From UBA2108 sp002713215 (GTDB taxonomy: Bacteria; Bacteroidota; Bacteroidia; Flavobacteriales_G; Salibacteraceae), in NCBI GenBank assembly GCA_937891015.1, contig CALAPY010000047.1, positions 1 through 64,000 of the forward strand: a DNA stretch of 64,000 nucleotides. Reading direction: 5' to 3'. The notes under the pieces were generated by a model. It saw nothing but the letters and a program-made list of their open reading frames with translations. It was not told the origin of the DNA and ran no database searches. The position numbers were made by a program, and so were the translations under genes. Of this stretch, positions 35,369-43,704 are shown piece by piece. Within the stretch, counting starts at the first letter, position 1; each line of letters begins with the position of its first letter.

Positions 35369-36733
35369 ATGACTTTACTGTTAAAAAACGGAACCTTAGT
35401 AAATGAAGGAGAAGTATTTAAGGGCTCTATCCTCGTTGAAGGAAATTATATTAAACAAATAATCAGGGATGATGAACCAATTCCATTACCAGAAGCCAAG
35501 GAAGTTATTGACCTGGAAGGAAAATATGTTTTTCCAGGAATTATTGACGATCAGGTGCACTTTAGAGAGCCGGGGTTGACTCACAAGGCGGATATTCGTA
35601 CTGAGTCCAGAGCAGCTGTTGCAGGTGGTATTACCAGCTTTATGGAAATGCCAAATACGGTCCCCAATGCTCTAACAGTTGATCTGCTTGAGGACAAATA
35701 CGAGATTGCAGCAGAAAGTTCAATTGCCAATTATAGTTTCTATATGGGCGCTTCTAACGATAATATTGAAGAGGTGCTTAAAGTAGACGGTAAAAAGGTT
35801 TGTGGTCTTAAGGTATTCATGGGCTCCAGCACAGGAAACATGTTGGTTGATAATGAAACCACACTGAGGAAGATTTTCTCGGAGTGCGATATGCTCATCG
35901 CTTCACACTGCGAGGATGAGGATACCATTCGAGCAAACACAGCAAAGTTTAAAGCTCAATACGGAGCGGGAATTCCATTTAAATATCACCCACAGATAAG
36001 AAGCGAAGAGGCGTGCTACCGATCTTCATCCTTTGCAGCGGGTTTGGCAAATGAATATGGCGCACACCTGCATATTTTGCATTTGAGTACGGAACGCGAG
36101 CTATCCCTTTTTGATCAGAACAAGCCTTTAAAAGATAAAAACCTTACGGCTGAAGCTTGTGTTCATCATATGTGGTTTAGCGATTCGGATTATGATACAT
36201 ACGGTTCCAGAATAAAATGGAATCCTGCGGTAAAAAAGGCATCTGACCGCGATGCAATATTGCGAGCCGTGATTAATAACAGAATTGATGTGGTTGCTAC
36301 CGACCATGCTCCTCATACTGCCAAAGAGAAGTCTCTGGACTATTGGCGTGCACCTTCAGGAGGTCCGTTGGTTCAGCATGCGTTGGTCTCAATGCTTGAA
36401 CATGTTGCCCATGGAAGAATTACCATTGAAAAAGTAATTGAGAAAATGTGCCATGCACCAGCCGACTTATTTAATGTAGATAAACGTGGTTTTTTAAAGG
36501 AAGGCTATTTTGCAGATATAACCGTAGTGGATCTAAATTCAAAATGGGAAGTAAGTTCTGGGAATATTCTTTATAAATGTGGCTGGTCTCCCTTCGAAGG
36601 TCAGTCTTTTTCGAGTAAGGTGTTGGGAACCTGGGTAAATGGGAAGCTGGTGTACGATAACCTAAACGGAAACGAGGTAGGTGAAATTATCGAGGCCAAT
36701 AACGCCATGAGGTTAACCTTTGGCAACAATTGA
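35369..36733 (+). CDS. pyrC: Dihydroorotase, Bacteroidota type
   Basis: 454 residues, amidohydrolase fold of the class I dihydroorotase type: FPGIIDDQVHFREPG, MEMPNTVPN, GLKVFMGSS (carboxylated Lys), SHCEDED, HILHLS and the catalytic ATDHAPHT. It cyclises carbamoyl aspartate in pyrimidine synthesis. The usual metal-binding HxH is QxH here (Gln62, His64), a variant I believe is common in Bacteroidota. It lies 7 bases after the GT2 gene and 6 before the DUF4296 gene, so co-transcription is likely. Confidence 0.92.
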   Translation: MTLLLKNGTLVNEGEVFKGSILVEGNYIKQIIRDDEPIPLPEAKEVIDLEGKYVFPGIIDDQVHFREPGLTHKADIRTESRAAVAGGITSFMEMPNTVPNALTVDLLEDKYEIAAESSIANYSFYMGASNDNIEEVLKVDGKKVCGLKVFMGSSTGNMLVDNETTLRKIFSECDMLIASHCEDEDTIRANTAKFKAQYGAGIPFKYHPQIRSEEACYRSSSFAAGLANEYGAHLHILHLSTERELSLFDQNKPLKDKNLTAEACVHHMWFSDSDYDTYGSRIKWNPAVKKASDRDAILRAVINNRIDVVATDHAPHTAKEKSLDYWRAPSGGPLVQHALVSMLEHVAHGRITIEKVIEKMCHAPADLFNVDKRGFLKEGYFADITVVDLNSKWEVSSGNILYKCGWSPFEGQSFSSKVLGTWVNGKLVYDNLNGNEVGEIIEANNAMRLTFGNN

Positions 36734-36739
36734 TTTATA

Positions 36740-37096
36740 ATGTTTAGGGTTAGTTTCATCTTTCTTTTGGGTTTGGTTCTTTTTGCCTGTAGCGGTGAAC
36801 CCAGTGTAAAAAAGCCAGATGATTTATTGAGCCAGGAACAAATGGTTGAAGTATTGTATGAAATGGGCCTTACCGAGGCAGCTTATCATGGGCGTACCCG
36901 AGAGGATACGCTGGCTTTGGAAAAATTTAAACAGCGAATTGTATTCAACTATGAAGAATTAGGAATCACCCGGGAGCAATTCGAAAGCAGCTACGATTAC
37001 TACATGCACCAACCGGAAGAACTGGTTAAAATATATAACGAAGTTTTAGCCCGGTACAGTACTCGAATTTCTGAAGTTGAGGAGGAAATCGATTAG
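36740..37096 (+). CDS. DUF4296 lipoprotein
   Basis: 118 residues with a lipoprotein signal (LVLFACSG) and a helical body: DDLLSQEQMVEVLYEMGLTEAAYHG, then a C-terminal FESSYDYYMHQPEELVKIYNEVLARY. That helical pattern is DUF4296, a small Bacteroidota-specific lipoprotein of unknown function usually found beside pyrC and a GT2 gene, as here. It converges on the epimerase gene. Confidence 0.85.
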   Translation: MFRVSFIFLLGLVLFACSGEPSVKKPDDLLSQEQMVEVLYEMGLTEAAYHGRTREDTLALEKFKQRIVFNYEELGITREQFESSYDYYMHQPEELVKIYNEVLARYSTRISEVEEEID

Positions 37097-37107
37097 GGCC
37101 AGTCTAA

Positions 37108-38115
37108 CTATTTACTGTTTTCTTCTAAAAAAATCTGGGCAGTGTAATCCACCGCTTCATGCACGGTTATAAGCTCAATCCCAATCGCATCTCTTATTTT
37201 TTGATTTGAATAAACTTGTTTCGCATTTCCGGCATGGGCAGTTTCCCGCGTAATTAATGGTTTTGAGTTGCTTATTAATGACCAAAGCCAGTTTGCTCTC
37301 CAGGCAATGCTACTCATTGCCCTGCTTGCAAGAATAGATGGTGGTTTTTTTCCAAGTGAGCTTGAGATTAATTCAAAGAATCGTTTAAAGGTCATGTTCT
37401 CTGAGATTAGAAGAAACCGTTCATTGAATATTTTTTTTTCTGCCAACTCAATCATAATACGGCTTACATCCCGCACGTCAACAAAGGCATTGCTCCCACG
37501 AGAATAAAACTTCAATCCGTTCCAAACCGTTTTAAAAACATTGGTACTGCTTTTTCCCCACTCACCGGTACCAATTATAACCCCAGGATTGACAACCGAA
37601 ACATTTAGGCCTTCTTCCGAGCCTCTCCAAACTTCAAGCTCTGAATAGTATTTGGTATAACTGTAGAATGAATTTCGGGTTCCGGCATCCCAGTTGCATT
37701 TTTCGTCAATGGTTACGCCTTTTTTTTGCTTTCCGATAGCAGCCGTGGAGCTTACATAAATAAGTTGATTAACATTGTTTTCGATTGCGGCATTTACGAT
37801 GTTGGCGGTTCCATTAATATTTATGGCCTCCATCTTATCCTTATCCCTGGGGTCGAAACTAACCAGTGCAGCACAATGAAAAATTCGTTTGATTCCTTTT
37901 AATGAATCCGATATACTTCCAATATCCACAATATCACCATCGTACCATTTTATCTTCTGGTAGAGGTCTTCCGACTGGTTACGCTTAAATAAATTTTTGA
38001 TGGGTGTTAGGTTTGATGACTTTCGTTTGAAAGCGGTGACTTCTTCACCTTTTTTCAATAAATCGAGGACAAGTTGAGATCCAACTATTCCAGTGCTACC
38101 AGTTACCAGATTCAT
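37108..38115 (-). CDS. NAD-dependent epimerase/dehydratase (extended SDR)
   Basis: 335 residues with the Rossmann motif TGSTGIVGS at the N-terminus, DIVDIGSISDSL, VSSTAAIG and the active-site pair YSYTK. It is an extended short-chain dehydrogenase; a 3-beta-HSD-like or sugar-epimerase activity cannot be decided. The gene follows the Bacteroidota GT2-pyrC-DUF4296 cluster on the opposite strand. A TAATTTCG box ends 7 bases before the ATG. Confidence 0.88.
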   Translation of the reverse strand: MNLVTGSTGIVGSQLVLDLLKKGEEVTAFKRKSSNLTPIKNLFKRNQSEDLYQKIKWYDGDIVDIGSISDSLKGIKRIFHCAALVSFDPRDKDKMEAININGTANIVNAAIENNVNQLIYVSSTAAIGKQKKGVTIDEKCNWDAGTRNSFYSYTKYYSELEVWRGSEEGLNVSVVNPGVIIGTGEWGKSSTNVFKTVWNGLKFYSRGSNAFVDVRDVSRIMIELAEKKIFNERFLLISENMTFKRFFELISSSLGKKPPSILASRAMSSIAWRANWLWSLISNSKPLITRETAHAGNAKQVYSNQKIRDAIGIELITVHEAVDYTAQIFLEENSK

Positions 38116-38121
38116 CGGCAG

Positions 38122-38129
38122 CGAAATTA
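38122..38129 (-). promoter_or_regulatory. Possible -7 box of epimerase gene
   Basis: TAATTTCG followed by CTGCCG on the minus strand, ending 7 bases before the ATG at 38115, implying a leaderless or nearly leaderless transcript if real. Confidence 0.3.
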
Positions 38130-38253
38130 GTCAAGTTATGGTTTAATTAAATTATTTATTGGAGCTAATAATATGAAAAACTGATAAGCAACCCAGACCT
38201 TTTGGCAATTCCTTCAACCCGCATTAGTCCATATGCTTACAGCCTATCAGGCT

Positions 38254-38748
38254 TTATTTCATTTTACCATTAAATTCTGTTTTAAGAAATGTTTGTTTCC
38301 AAGTATCATTTTCATAAATACCTATTATAAAGCCATAAGAACCTTCACTTATATAAATCCACATTTCGGTTACAAGTGTTCCTCCATAATCATATTTATA
38401 AATTAAATTATTTCCATTAGCCTCAACGGTTCCTTCAGTTAAACCGCCAAAGACATCGAATTCCCAAAATTTTATTTTTTTTGATTTTTCATCATATTGC
38501 CTTATTCCATGATTTCTTAAACCATATTCCGTTTGTTCTTTATTTGTAAACCCCATAGATTGAACTTTGACAATCTTGTTGTTTAGAGAAAATTCAAAAC
38601 TGATTTCTTGTTTAAATAGACTTCCATCACCCCATTCTCCTTCAGCATACCAAACATAGTTTTCTAATGGTCTAAATATGTCTAATGGGTTTTCTTGGGC
38701 CATTAGCATAATTGGTGCTAAAAAGATAAGTAGGGATATTTTTTTCAT
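38254..38748 (-). CDS. Hypothetical exported protein
   Basis: 164 residues with a signal peptide ending LMAQ. The body is beta-rich (VWYAEGEWGDGSLFKQEISFEFSL, KIKFWEFDVFGGLTEGTVEANGNNLIYKYDYGG), resembling DUF1579-type or lipocalin-like calyx folds, but I cannot assign a family. The base composition is visibly more AT-rich than neighbours, with runs such as TTTATAAATTAAATTATTT, which may mean recent gain. It stands alone between two unrelated genes on the same strand. Confidence 0.65.
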   Translation of the reverse strand: MKKISLLIFLAPIMLMAQENPLDIFRPLENYVWYAEGEWGDGSLFKQEISFEFSLNNKIVKVQSMGFTNKEQTEYGLRNHGIRQYDEKSKKIKFWEFDVFGGLTEGTVEANGNNLIYKYDYGGTLVTEMWIYISEGSYGFIIGIYENDTWKQTFLKTEFNGKMK

Positions 38749-38800
38749 AACTCTAATTTAATTAGTTCATTTTTAGTTTGCGGCCAACAACAATGGTAAT

Positions 38801-38845
38801 AAAACAAAAAATCGCCACTCCGAACTGCAATCGAAGTGACGATTT
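38801..38845 (-). terminator. Terminator downstream of the VOC gene
   Basis: The arms 38809-38819 and 38835-38845 form an 11-bp stem with one G-U pair. On the minus strand the stem is followed by TTTTGTTTT. It starts 7 bases after the VOC gene stop, so it ends that transcript and isolates it from the hypothetical gene. Confidence 0.8.
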
Positions 38846-38851
38846 AAGATA

Positions 38852-39232
38852 TTAATTGCTGGAATGCAAGGCAACTCGGTTACCTTCAGTATCCATGATT
38901 TGCGCAATAAACCCAAATTCACCAATGCCCATTTTGGGAACCAATACTTTACCGCCATTTGATTCAACTTTGTCAAGCGATTCTTGCAAGTCTGGCTCGC
39001 ATGAAAAGTAAACAACTGAACCTTCAGCACTTGGCGCATAGCCTTCACCTTTAATTAGGGTTCCGGCAGACCCTGGTGCCCCTTGACTCCATGGAAACCA
39101 AGCCATTTTGTTTGGCCCCATATCATTTAGGTTCAATTCTACATCAAGGATGTTTTGATAAAAACCAACCGCTCTATCCATATCATTTACTGGTATTTCA
39201 AACCAAGTAACCACATTCATTTCTTGTGACAT
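38852..39232 (-). CDS. VOC-family (glyoxalase/bleomycin-resistance-like) protein
   Basis: 126 residues, single VOC module: WFEIPVNDMDRAVGFYQNIL at the N-terminus, AWFPW, then GGKVLVPKMGIGEFGFIAQIMDTEGNRVALHSS. The family uses a divalent metal for varied isomerase, dioxygenase or binding roles; the substrate is not deducible. It is divergent from a GlxA/AraC-type regulator, which may control it, with about 140 bases between starts. Confidence 0.88.
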   Translation of the reverse strand: MSQEMNVVTWFEIPVNDMDRAVGFYQNILDVELNLNDMGPNKMAWFPWSQGAPGSAGTLIKGEGYAPSAEGSVVYFSCEPDLQESLDKVESNGGKVLVPKMGIGEFGFIAQIMDTEGNRVALHSSN

Positions 39233-39265
39233 AATTCTAGTGTTTTAATTGTTTAAACGTTTTAG

Positions 39266-39352
39266 GTTACAATTTTATGGCACATTTACAACTCTTTTGG
39301 TGGGTATTTCCGACAACCTTGAGGGTGGATAGTGCCAAAAGAATAATGTAAC
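39266..39352. promoter_or_regulatory. Divergent VOC/GlxA intergenic region with inverted half-sites
   Basis: GTTACA (39266-39271) plus GGCAC (39279-39283) recur in inverted orientation as GTGCC (39332-39336) plus TGTAAC (39347-39352). The core pairs match, but the spacing differs by three bases. They may be regulator half-sites; no clear TAnnTTTG box is seen for either gene. Confidence 0.3.
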
Positions 39353-39371
39353 ATTGCTTAAAATTTGTGGT

Positions 39372-40358
39372 ATGAAACGCATTTCTATAATAGTTCCAAA
39401 TGGCCAGTCGGTATTGAGTAGTATAATTGGACCTTTTAAGGTGTTTAGCGAGGCTAACCGATATTTGGTTGAGGTGCTGGGAAAGGAAGCGTTCTTTAGC
39501 ATTCAATTGGTTGGGCTTGGGAAGGATCAACCGCTTTATGGAGGGGCCTTTAGTGTTAACCCTCAGGCTCATATTCAGGACGTCAAAAAAACCGATATGG
39601 TAATAATCCCTGCCATTTTTGGAGATTTTGCTCAGGAAATTGAAAATAACTCTCCTTACATTCCATGGATAAAAGAACAATACCGAAATGGGGCTGAGGT
39701 TGCTAGCCTTTGCATGGGAGCGTTTATTCTTGCTTCTACCGGATTGTTAAAAGGCCAGAAATGTACTACGCATTGGTTTGGTATTGAGCCCTTTAAGGTC
39801 ATGTTTCCGGACGTAGAAGTGGTAGGAGAAAAAATTATTACCGAGTCCAATGGATTGTATTCCAGTGGTGGTGCATATTCCTTTTTAAACCTCATTCTTT
39901 ATATAGTGGAAAAGTATTGTGGACGAGAAGTCGCGCTTCATTGTGCCAAGTTCTTCGAAATTGAAATTGATCGCTTTTCACAAAGTCATTTTTCGATATT
40001 CAAAGGCCAAAAAGTACACAATGATGAGGCAGTATTGCAGACCCAGGGATACATTGAACATCACTTCAAGAAAAAAATTAGTGTTGATGAACTAGCAGAA
40101 ATGTGTAATGTAAGCCGCAGGAGTTTTATCCGAAGATTTAAGGCCGCCACCGACAATACCCCAATTGAATACGTTCAGCGTGTAAGAATAGAAGCTGCCA
40201 AAAAACTGCTGGAATCAAGCAATGAAAACGTAAACGAAGTAATGTTTGAAGTGGGTTATTCGGATGCAAAAACGTTTAGAAATCTTTTTAAGAAAATGGT
40301 GGGTCTTTCCCCTGTACAATACAGGAGTAAATACAATCGAATGCATGCTGTTGCCTAA
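39372..40358 (+). CDS. GlxA-family transcriptional regulator (DJ-1/PfpI plus AraC HTH)
   Basis: About 328 residues. An N-terminal DJ-1/PfpI-like domain (about 1-190) contains the nucleophile-elbow-like SLCMGAFIL. A C-terminal AraC HTH (about 225-320) has ISVDELAEMCNVSRRSFIRRFKAATDNTPIEYVQRVRIEAAKKLLE and VGYSDAKTFRNLFKKMVGLSP. Such proteins sense small ligands and activate divergent genes. ATG 39372 is preferred to TTG 39354. The divergent VOC gene is the obvious target (inference). Confidence 0.88.
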   Translation: MKRISIIVPNGQSVLSSIIGPFKVFSEANRYLVEVLGKEAFFSIQLVGLGKDQPLYGGAFSVNPQAHIQDVKKTDMVIIPAIFGDFAQEIENNSPYIPWIKEQYRNGAEVASLCMGAFILASTGLLKGQKCTTHWFGIEPFKVMFPDVEVVGEKIITESNGLYSSGGAYSFLNLILYIVEKYCGREVALHCAKFFEIEIDRFSQSHFSIFKGQKVHNDEAVLQTQGYIEHHFKKKISVDELAEMCNVSRRSFIRRFKAATDNTPIEYVQRVRIEAAKKLLESSNENVNEVMFEVGYSDAKTFRNLFKKMVGLSPVQYRSKYNRMHAVA

Positions 40359-40427
40359 TTAGCCAGGCTCCATGTTAACCAAAACCAAATTTTTGGAGGA
40401 TTAATTCGGTCACATACTTAGGGCAAA

Positions 40428-40435
40428 TATCTTTG
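40428..40435 (+). promoter_or_regulatory. -7 box of tyrS
   Basis: TATCTTTG followed by CGGCCG, 23 bases before the tyrS ATG. A perfect -7 element; no -33 TTG at the right distance. No T-box or other leader structure is visible. Confidence 0.5.
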
Positions 40436-40457
40436 CGGCCGATTTCAGAACAAGAAG

Positions 40458-41729
40458 ATGAATTTTATAGAAGAACTAAAATGGCGTGGAATGATTCACG
40501 ACATTATGCCGGGAACAGAAGAAGCAATGAGCAAACCAGCAGCCGGTTATATTGGATTTGATCCTACGGCTGATAGTCTTCATATCGGTTCATTGGTTCA
40601 GATAATGATATTGGTTCATTTGCAAAAGGCAGGCCATAAGCCAATTGCATTAATTGGCGGTGCCACAGGAATGGTGGGTGACCCAAGTGGAAAATCCAAG
40701 GAAAGAAACCTCTTGAATCAGGCTGAAATTGAAAAAAACATTGCTGGTCAACGAGCTCAACTGGAAAAATTCCTCGATTTTGATTGTGGTGATAACTCAG
40801 CAGAGATTGTAAATAATTACGATTGGTTTAAGGACTTCAATTTTCTCGATTTTATTCGCGATGTAGGCAAGCACATAACCGTCAACTACATGATGGCCAA
40901 GGATTCAGTTAAGTCGAGGTTAGAAACAGGCATCTCATTTACAGAGTTTTCTTACCAATTGGTTCAGGGGTATGATTTTTATTGGCTCAACAAACACAAG
41001 AATTGTATTGTTCAGTTAGGAGGCTCCGATCAATGGGGTAACATTGTTACAGGGACCGAGTTGATAAGAAGAATGGGCGTCGGAGAAGCATTTGCCGTAA
41101 CAACTCCACTAATTAAAAAAGCAGATGGGACCAAGTTTGGTAAAACCGAATCCGGGAATGTCTGGTTGGATAAGAAGAGAACAAGTCCCTATCAATTCTA
41201 CCAATATTGGTTGAGGAGTAGCGATGAAGATGCAAAAAACTACATTAAGATTTTTACGCTAAAGCCGGAAGAAGAAATAAAGGCACTTATCGCGGAACAT
41301 TATCAAGCACCAGGTCTACGGTTGTTACAAAAAGCCTTGGCTAAAGACATTACAATTCGCGTACATTCAGAAGAAGATTTTGAGAATGCTCTAGAGGCTT
41401 CCAATATTTTGTATGGTAAATCTACTTCAGAAGCTTTGAAAAAACTTTCAGAAGAGGATATGTTGTCCGTGTTTGAGGGAGTTCCAAAATCAGAAATCTC
41501 AATGGACGACTTGGAGAAGGGGATTAATCTCGTGGACATGTTGGTTGAAAAAACCCACTTTTTACCCTCTAATAAAGAAGCAAGACGAGCTATAAAAGAG
41601 AACTCAGTAAGTGTGAATAAGGATAAAGTTTCAGCAGAAATTATTATTGATAAGTCACATTTGGTATCTGAAAAGTACCTGCTTTTACAGCGAGGGAAGA
41701 AAAAACTCTTTTTGGTAAAAGCAATCTAA
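40458..41729 (+). CDS. tyrS: Tyrosyl-tRNA synthetase
   Basis: 423 residues, class I synthetase: [16 protein letters not shown] (HIGH motif), [25 protein letters not shown] and [11 protein letters not shown] (KMSKS-type), with a C-terminal S4 RNA-binding domain ([20 protein letters not shown]). It charges tRNA-Tyr. Its TAA stop interlocks with the TAG stop of the LuxE-like gene on the other strand. Confidence 0.97.
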   Translation: MNFIEELKWRGMIHDIMPGTEEAMSKPAAGYIGFDPTADSLHIGSLVQIMILVHLQKAGHKPIALIGGATGMVGDPSGKSKERNLLNQAEIEKNIAGQRAQLEKFLDFDCGDNSAEIVNNYDWFKDFNFLDFIRDVGKHITVNYMMAKDSVKSRLETGISFTEFSYQLVQGYDFYWLNKHKNCIVQLGGSDQWGNIVTGTELIRRMGVGEAFAVTTPLIKKADGTKFGKTESGNVWLDKKRTSPYQFYQYWLRSSDEDAKNYIKIFTLKPEEEIKALIAEHYQAPGLRLLQKALAKDITIRVHSEEDFENALEASNILYGKSTSEALKKLSEEDMLSVFEGVPKSEISMDDLEKGINLVDMLVEKTHFLPSNKEARRAIKENSVSVNKDKVSAEIIIDKSHLVSEKYLLLQRGKKKLFLVKAI

Positions 41730-42700
41730 ACGGCTAGTAAATTACAGCCTCTTATGTCACTGTTGTCAAATCTGCCAAGAACTTCAAACTGGCCTAATTG
41801 GTTAACCGTTCCCAAATCCTGAGTTGCAATAAACGAGCAGGAATCCTGGTTGGCCAGGTCGATTATATTAATCCCTCCTGTTTTATTGCTGCCAAGTTGA
41901 CTCAACGGGTCTGATGTATCCCGAATAACTACTTTCATCCAGGGAGGACAATTAAAGATCCCGTCTGCGGAAGAGTATGCCTGAGAAAGGAGTTCGGTCA
42001 TCCCATATTCCGAATGAATTTTGTCTACTCCCAGGTTTGTGCTTAGTTCTTTATGAACTTCTTCGCGGGTCATTTCCTTTTTTCTTCCCTTCATTCCACC
42101 GGTTTCCATTACCAGGGTTGAGTTAAGTTGTTGGGGAAAAGCTTCAGCAAAATCGAGTAAACCAAATGTTACTCCCAATAAAATTGTAGGAATATTATTT
42201 TTTTCCGCCCACTTTAGCTTGGTATCGAGGCTTTCAAACTCGTCTAAAAAGAATCCGCTCTCTTCATACTGGCTGCTTTTTATAAGGTTCTCTGCCATAT
42301 AAATCAACGAAGATCCCGACCGTTCCAGGTAGGAGGGAAGCAACGCTAAAAACAAGTAGTTGGAGATGTTACCGTAAAAATTGTTGAAGCAGGTATTAAA
42401 ACTCTTTTTGTAATTGGTAATGCATCGCAAGTGATGGTTCGAGACACCAACACCAGTTGTTGAAGAGCTTGTAAATGTAATTTCCGGTGTAAATGAGCCG
42501 GTTATTACTTCCTTGGATTTAAAAAACTCGATAGGTAAAAAAGTTATTTCTTCCAGCGATTTCGGGTTTGGGTTACCTCCTACCAGATTAACATACTGTT
42601 TAAGAATCTGGTTATTTCGATATTGATAGTCAAATGTCTTAAAGCAAGCGTTTTCAAATTCATTGACAGATTTAATTTGAATGAACTCAAAGTTTGACAT
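41726..42700 (-). CDS. LuxE/PaaK-family acyl-protein synthetase
   Basis: About 324 residues with [17 protein letters not shown] (ATP-binding P-loop-like of adenylate-forming enzymes), [15 protein letters not shown] and [23 protein letters not shown]. This is the LuxE/acyl-protein synthetase fold, which activates fatty acids or other acids as acyl-adenylates. The acyl acceptor is unknown; no lux genes are present. ATG 42700 (MSNFEF) is preferred over TTG 42727. It converges on tyrS. Confidence 0.85.
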   Translation of the reverse strand: MSNFEFIQIKSVNEFENACFKTFDYQYRNNQILKQYVNLVGGNPNPKSLEEITFLPIEFFKSKEVITGSFTPEITFTSSSTTGVGVSNHHLRCITNYKKSFNTCFNNFYGNISNYLFLALLPSYLERSGSSLIYMAENLIKSSQYEESGFFLDEFESLDTKLKWAEKNNIPTILLGVTFGLLDFAEAFPQQLNSTLVMETGGMKGRKKEMTREEVHKELSTNLGVDKIHSEYGMTELLSQAYSSADGIFNCPPWMKVVIRDTSDPLSQLGSNKTGGINIIDLANQDSCSFIATQDLGTVNQLGQFEVLGRFDNSDIRGCNLLAV

Positions 42701-42745
42701 AACAAAATTTATGTGGAGCCTTGGCAACGGTAGAAAGAACCTGAA

Positions 42746-43042
42746 CTAAATCTTTGCCCGATTGACAGGAGGCGTACTTAGCAAATCGTCTTCTTTAATT
42801 TCATTTTCCATCAGTTCACCACTTTCGTTCTTGAAAATAACCTTGTAGAATTTTTCCCCCTTTTTTACGATTTGTTTTTCAATAAGCATGGGATGCTGGT
42901 CAACTTTATAGTACACAACTTCACCTTCCTGGTATTTAAAAGTTTCACCTTTTGGAAGCTTTCCAGAACCAATACAGGAAATCAGGAAAAAGCTTACAGC
43001 TAATCCCATTAAAACGATCTTAAGTATGTGGTTAAATCTCAT
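42746..43042 (-). CDS. Small hypothetical lipoprotein
   Basis: 98 residues: a signal with lipobox LISC, then a short beta-rich segment (VVYYKVDQHPMLIEKQIVKKGEKFYKVIFKNESGELMENEIKEDDL) that looks like a Tudor/SH3-type small barrel. No family is recognised. A TACATTTG box lies 30 bases upstream of the ATG. It is 45 bases upstream of the LuxE-like gene on the same strand, so the two may form an operon. Confidence 0.65.
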   Translation of the reverse strand: MRFNHILKIVLMGLAVSFFLISCIGSGKLPKGETFKYQEGEVVYYKVDQHPMLIEKQIVKKGEKFYKVIFKNESGELMENEIKEDDLLSTPPVNRAKI

Positions 43043-43071
43043 TCCAGAAACGGTCCTAAGTTGAACTTACA

Positions 43072-43079
43072 CAAATGTA
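43072..43079 (-). promoter_or_regulatory. -7 box of small lipoprotein gene
   Basis: TACATTTG on the minus strand, 30 bases before the ATG at 43042. The only TTG upstream is 24 bases away, longer than usual. Confidence 0.35.
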
Positions 43080-43148
43080 GGAAATTAACTATAATTCCTT
43101 AGCCAATACCACTTAATAGTACTACTTAAAAATTCGTTTGCGATGTAT

Positions 43149-43156
43149 TATCTTTG
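43149..43156 (+). promoter_or_regulatory. -7 box of lipoprotein gene
   Basis: TATCTTTG followed by ACGACG, 9 bases before the inferred TTG start at 43165. If active, the transcript is nearly leaderless. Confidence 0.35.
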
Positions 43157-43164
43157 ACGACGCT

Positions 43165-43698
43165 TTGAAGAGGCTACTATTTATACCGCTAAGTCTTTTG
43201 ATTTTAATTACTTCTTGCAAAAAAGAATCTTGTGAGAACAATATCCCTGTGGTAAGTTTTAAAGAGGTTCAAAGAAGTCTCAATACCACGGTTGTTGTGT
43301 TTAATGTAATTGACTGTGACGGTGATATTGGGCTAAATCAAACCGACACTACCGATGGATATAGGTACAATGCATTTGTGGATATTCGTCCATGGCAAAA
43401 CGGTGATTGGGCAGATAAAACGTTCGATTATAACGATACTAGCTATGTTGAAATAAAGAATGATAGTGGGGTTGTTATAGGTTATGACACAATAATTGAC
43501 GTATTAAACTACTATTACCGTGTTCCCGTTGTGGAAAACAACAGCAGGTCTGATATTTATGAGGCGGAAATTGAACTTGATCTTGGGACCACCTTTTTTG
43601 GTTTCGATACTTTTAGGTTTGAGGTTAAGATGAAGGATCGGTCACTTAACATGAGTAACACAACCCTTTCTCCAACCCAGTTTTCGTTTAGCAATTAG
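43165..43698 (+). CDS. Hypothetical lipoprotein
   Basis: About 177 residues. TTG 43165 gives a clean lipoprotein signal MKRLLFIPLSLLILITSC. The body has a DCDGDIGLNQTDT segment (acidic, DxDxD, perhaps calcium-binding) and a beta-rich end (FDTFRFEVKMKDRSLNMSN). It resembles uncharacterised Bacteroidota lipoproteins; no function. The frame extends to TTG 43138, but that stretch contains a -7 box. It converges on the SGNH esterase with 6 bases between. Confidence 0.65.
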   Translation: MKRLLFIPLSLLILITSCKKESCENNIPVVSFKEVQRSLNTTVVVFNVIDCDGDIGLNQTDTTDGYRYNAFVDIRPWQNGDWADKTFDYNDTSYVEIKNDSGVVIGYDTIIDVLNYYYRVPVVENNSRSDIYEAEIELDLGTTFFGFDTFRFEVKMKDRSLNMSNTTLSPTQFSFSN

Positions 43699-43704
43699 CC
43701 CCAT

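Noticed and set aside
38241..38259. AGCCT/AGGCT hairpin followed by TTATTT beside the hypothetical exported gene
   Set aside because: The stem is only 5 bp and the T-rich side faces the plus strand, where no gene ends.
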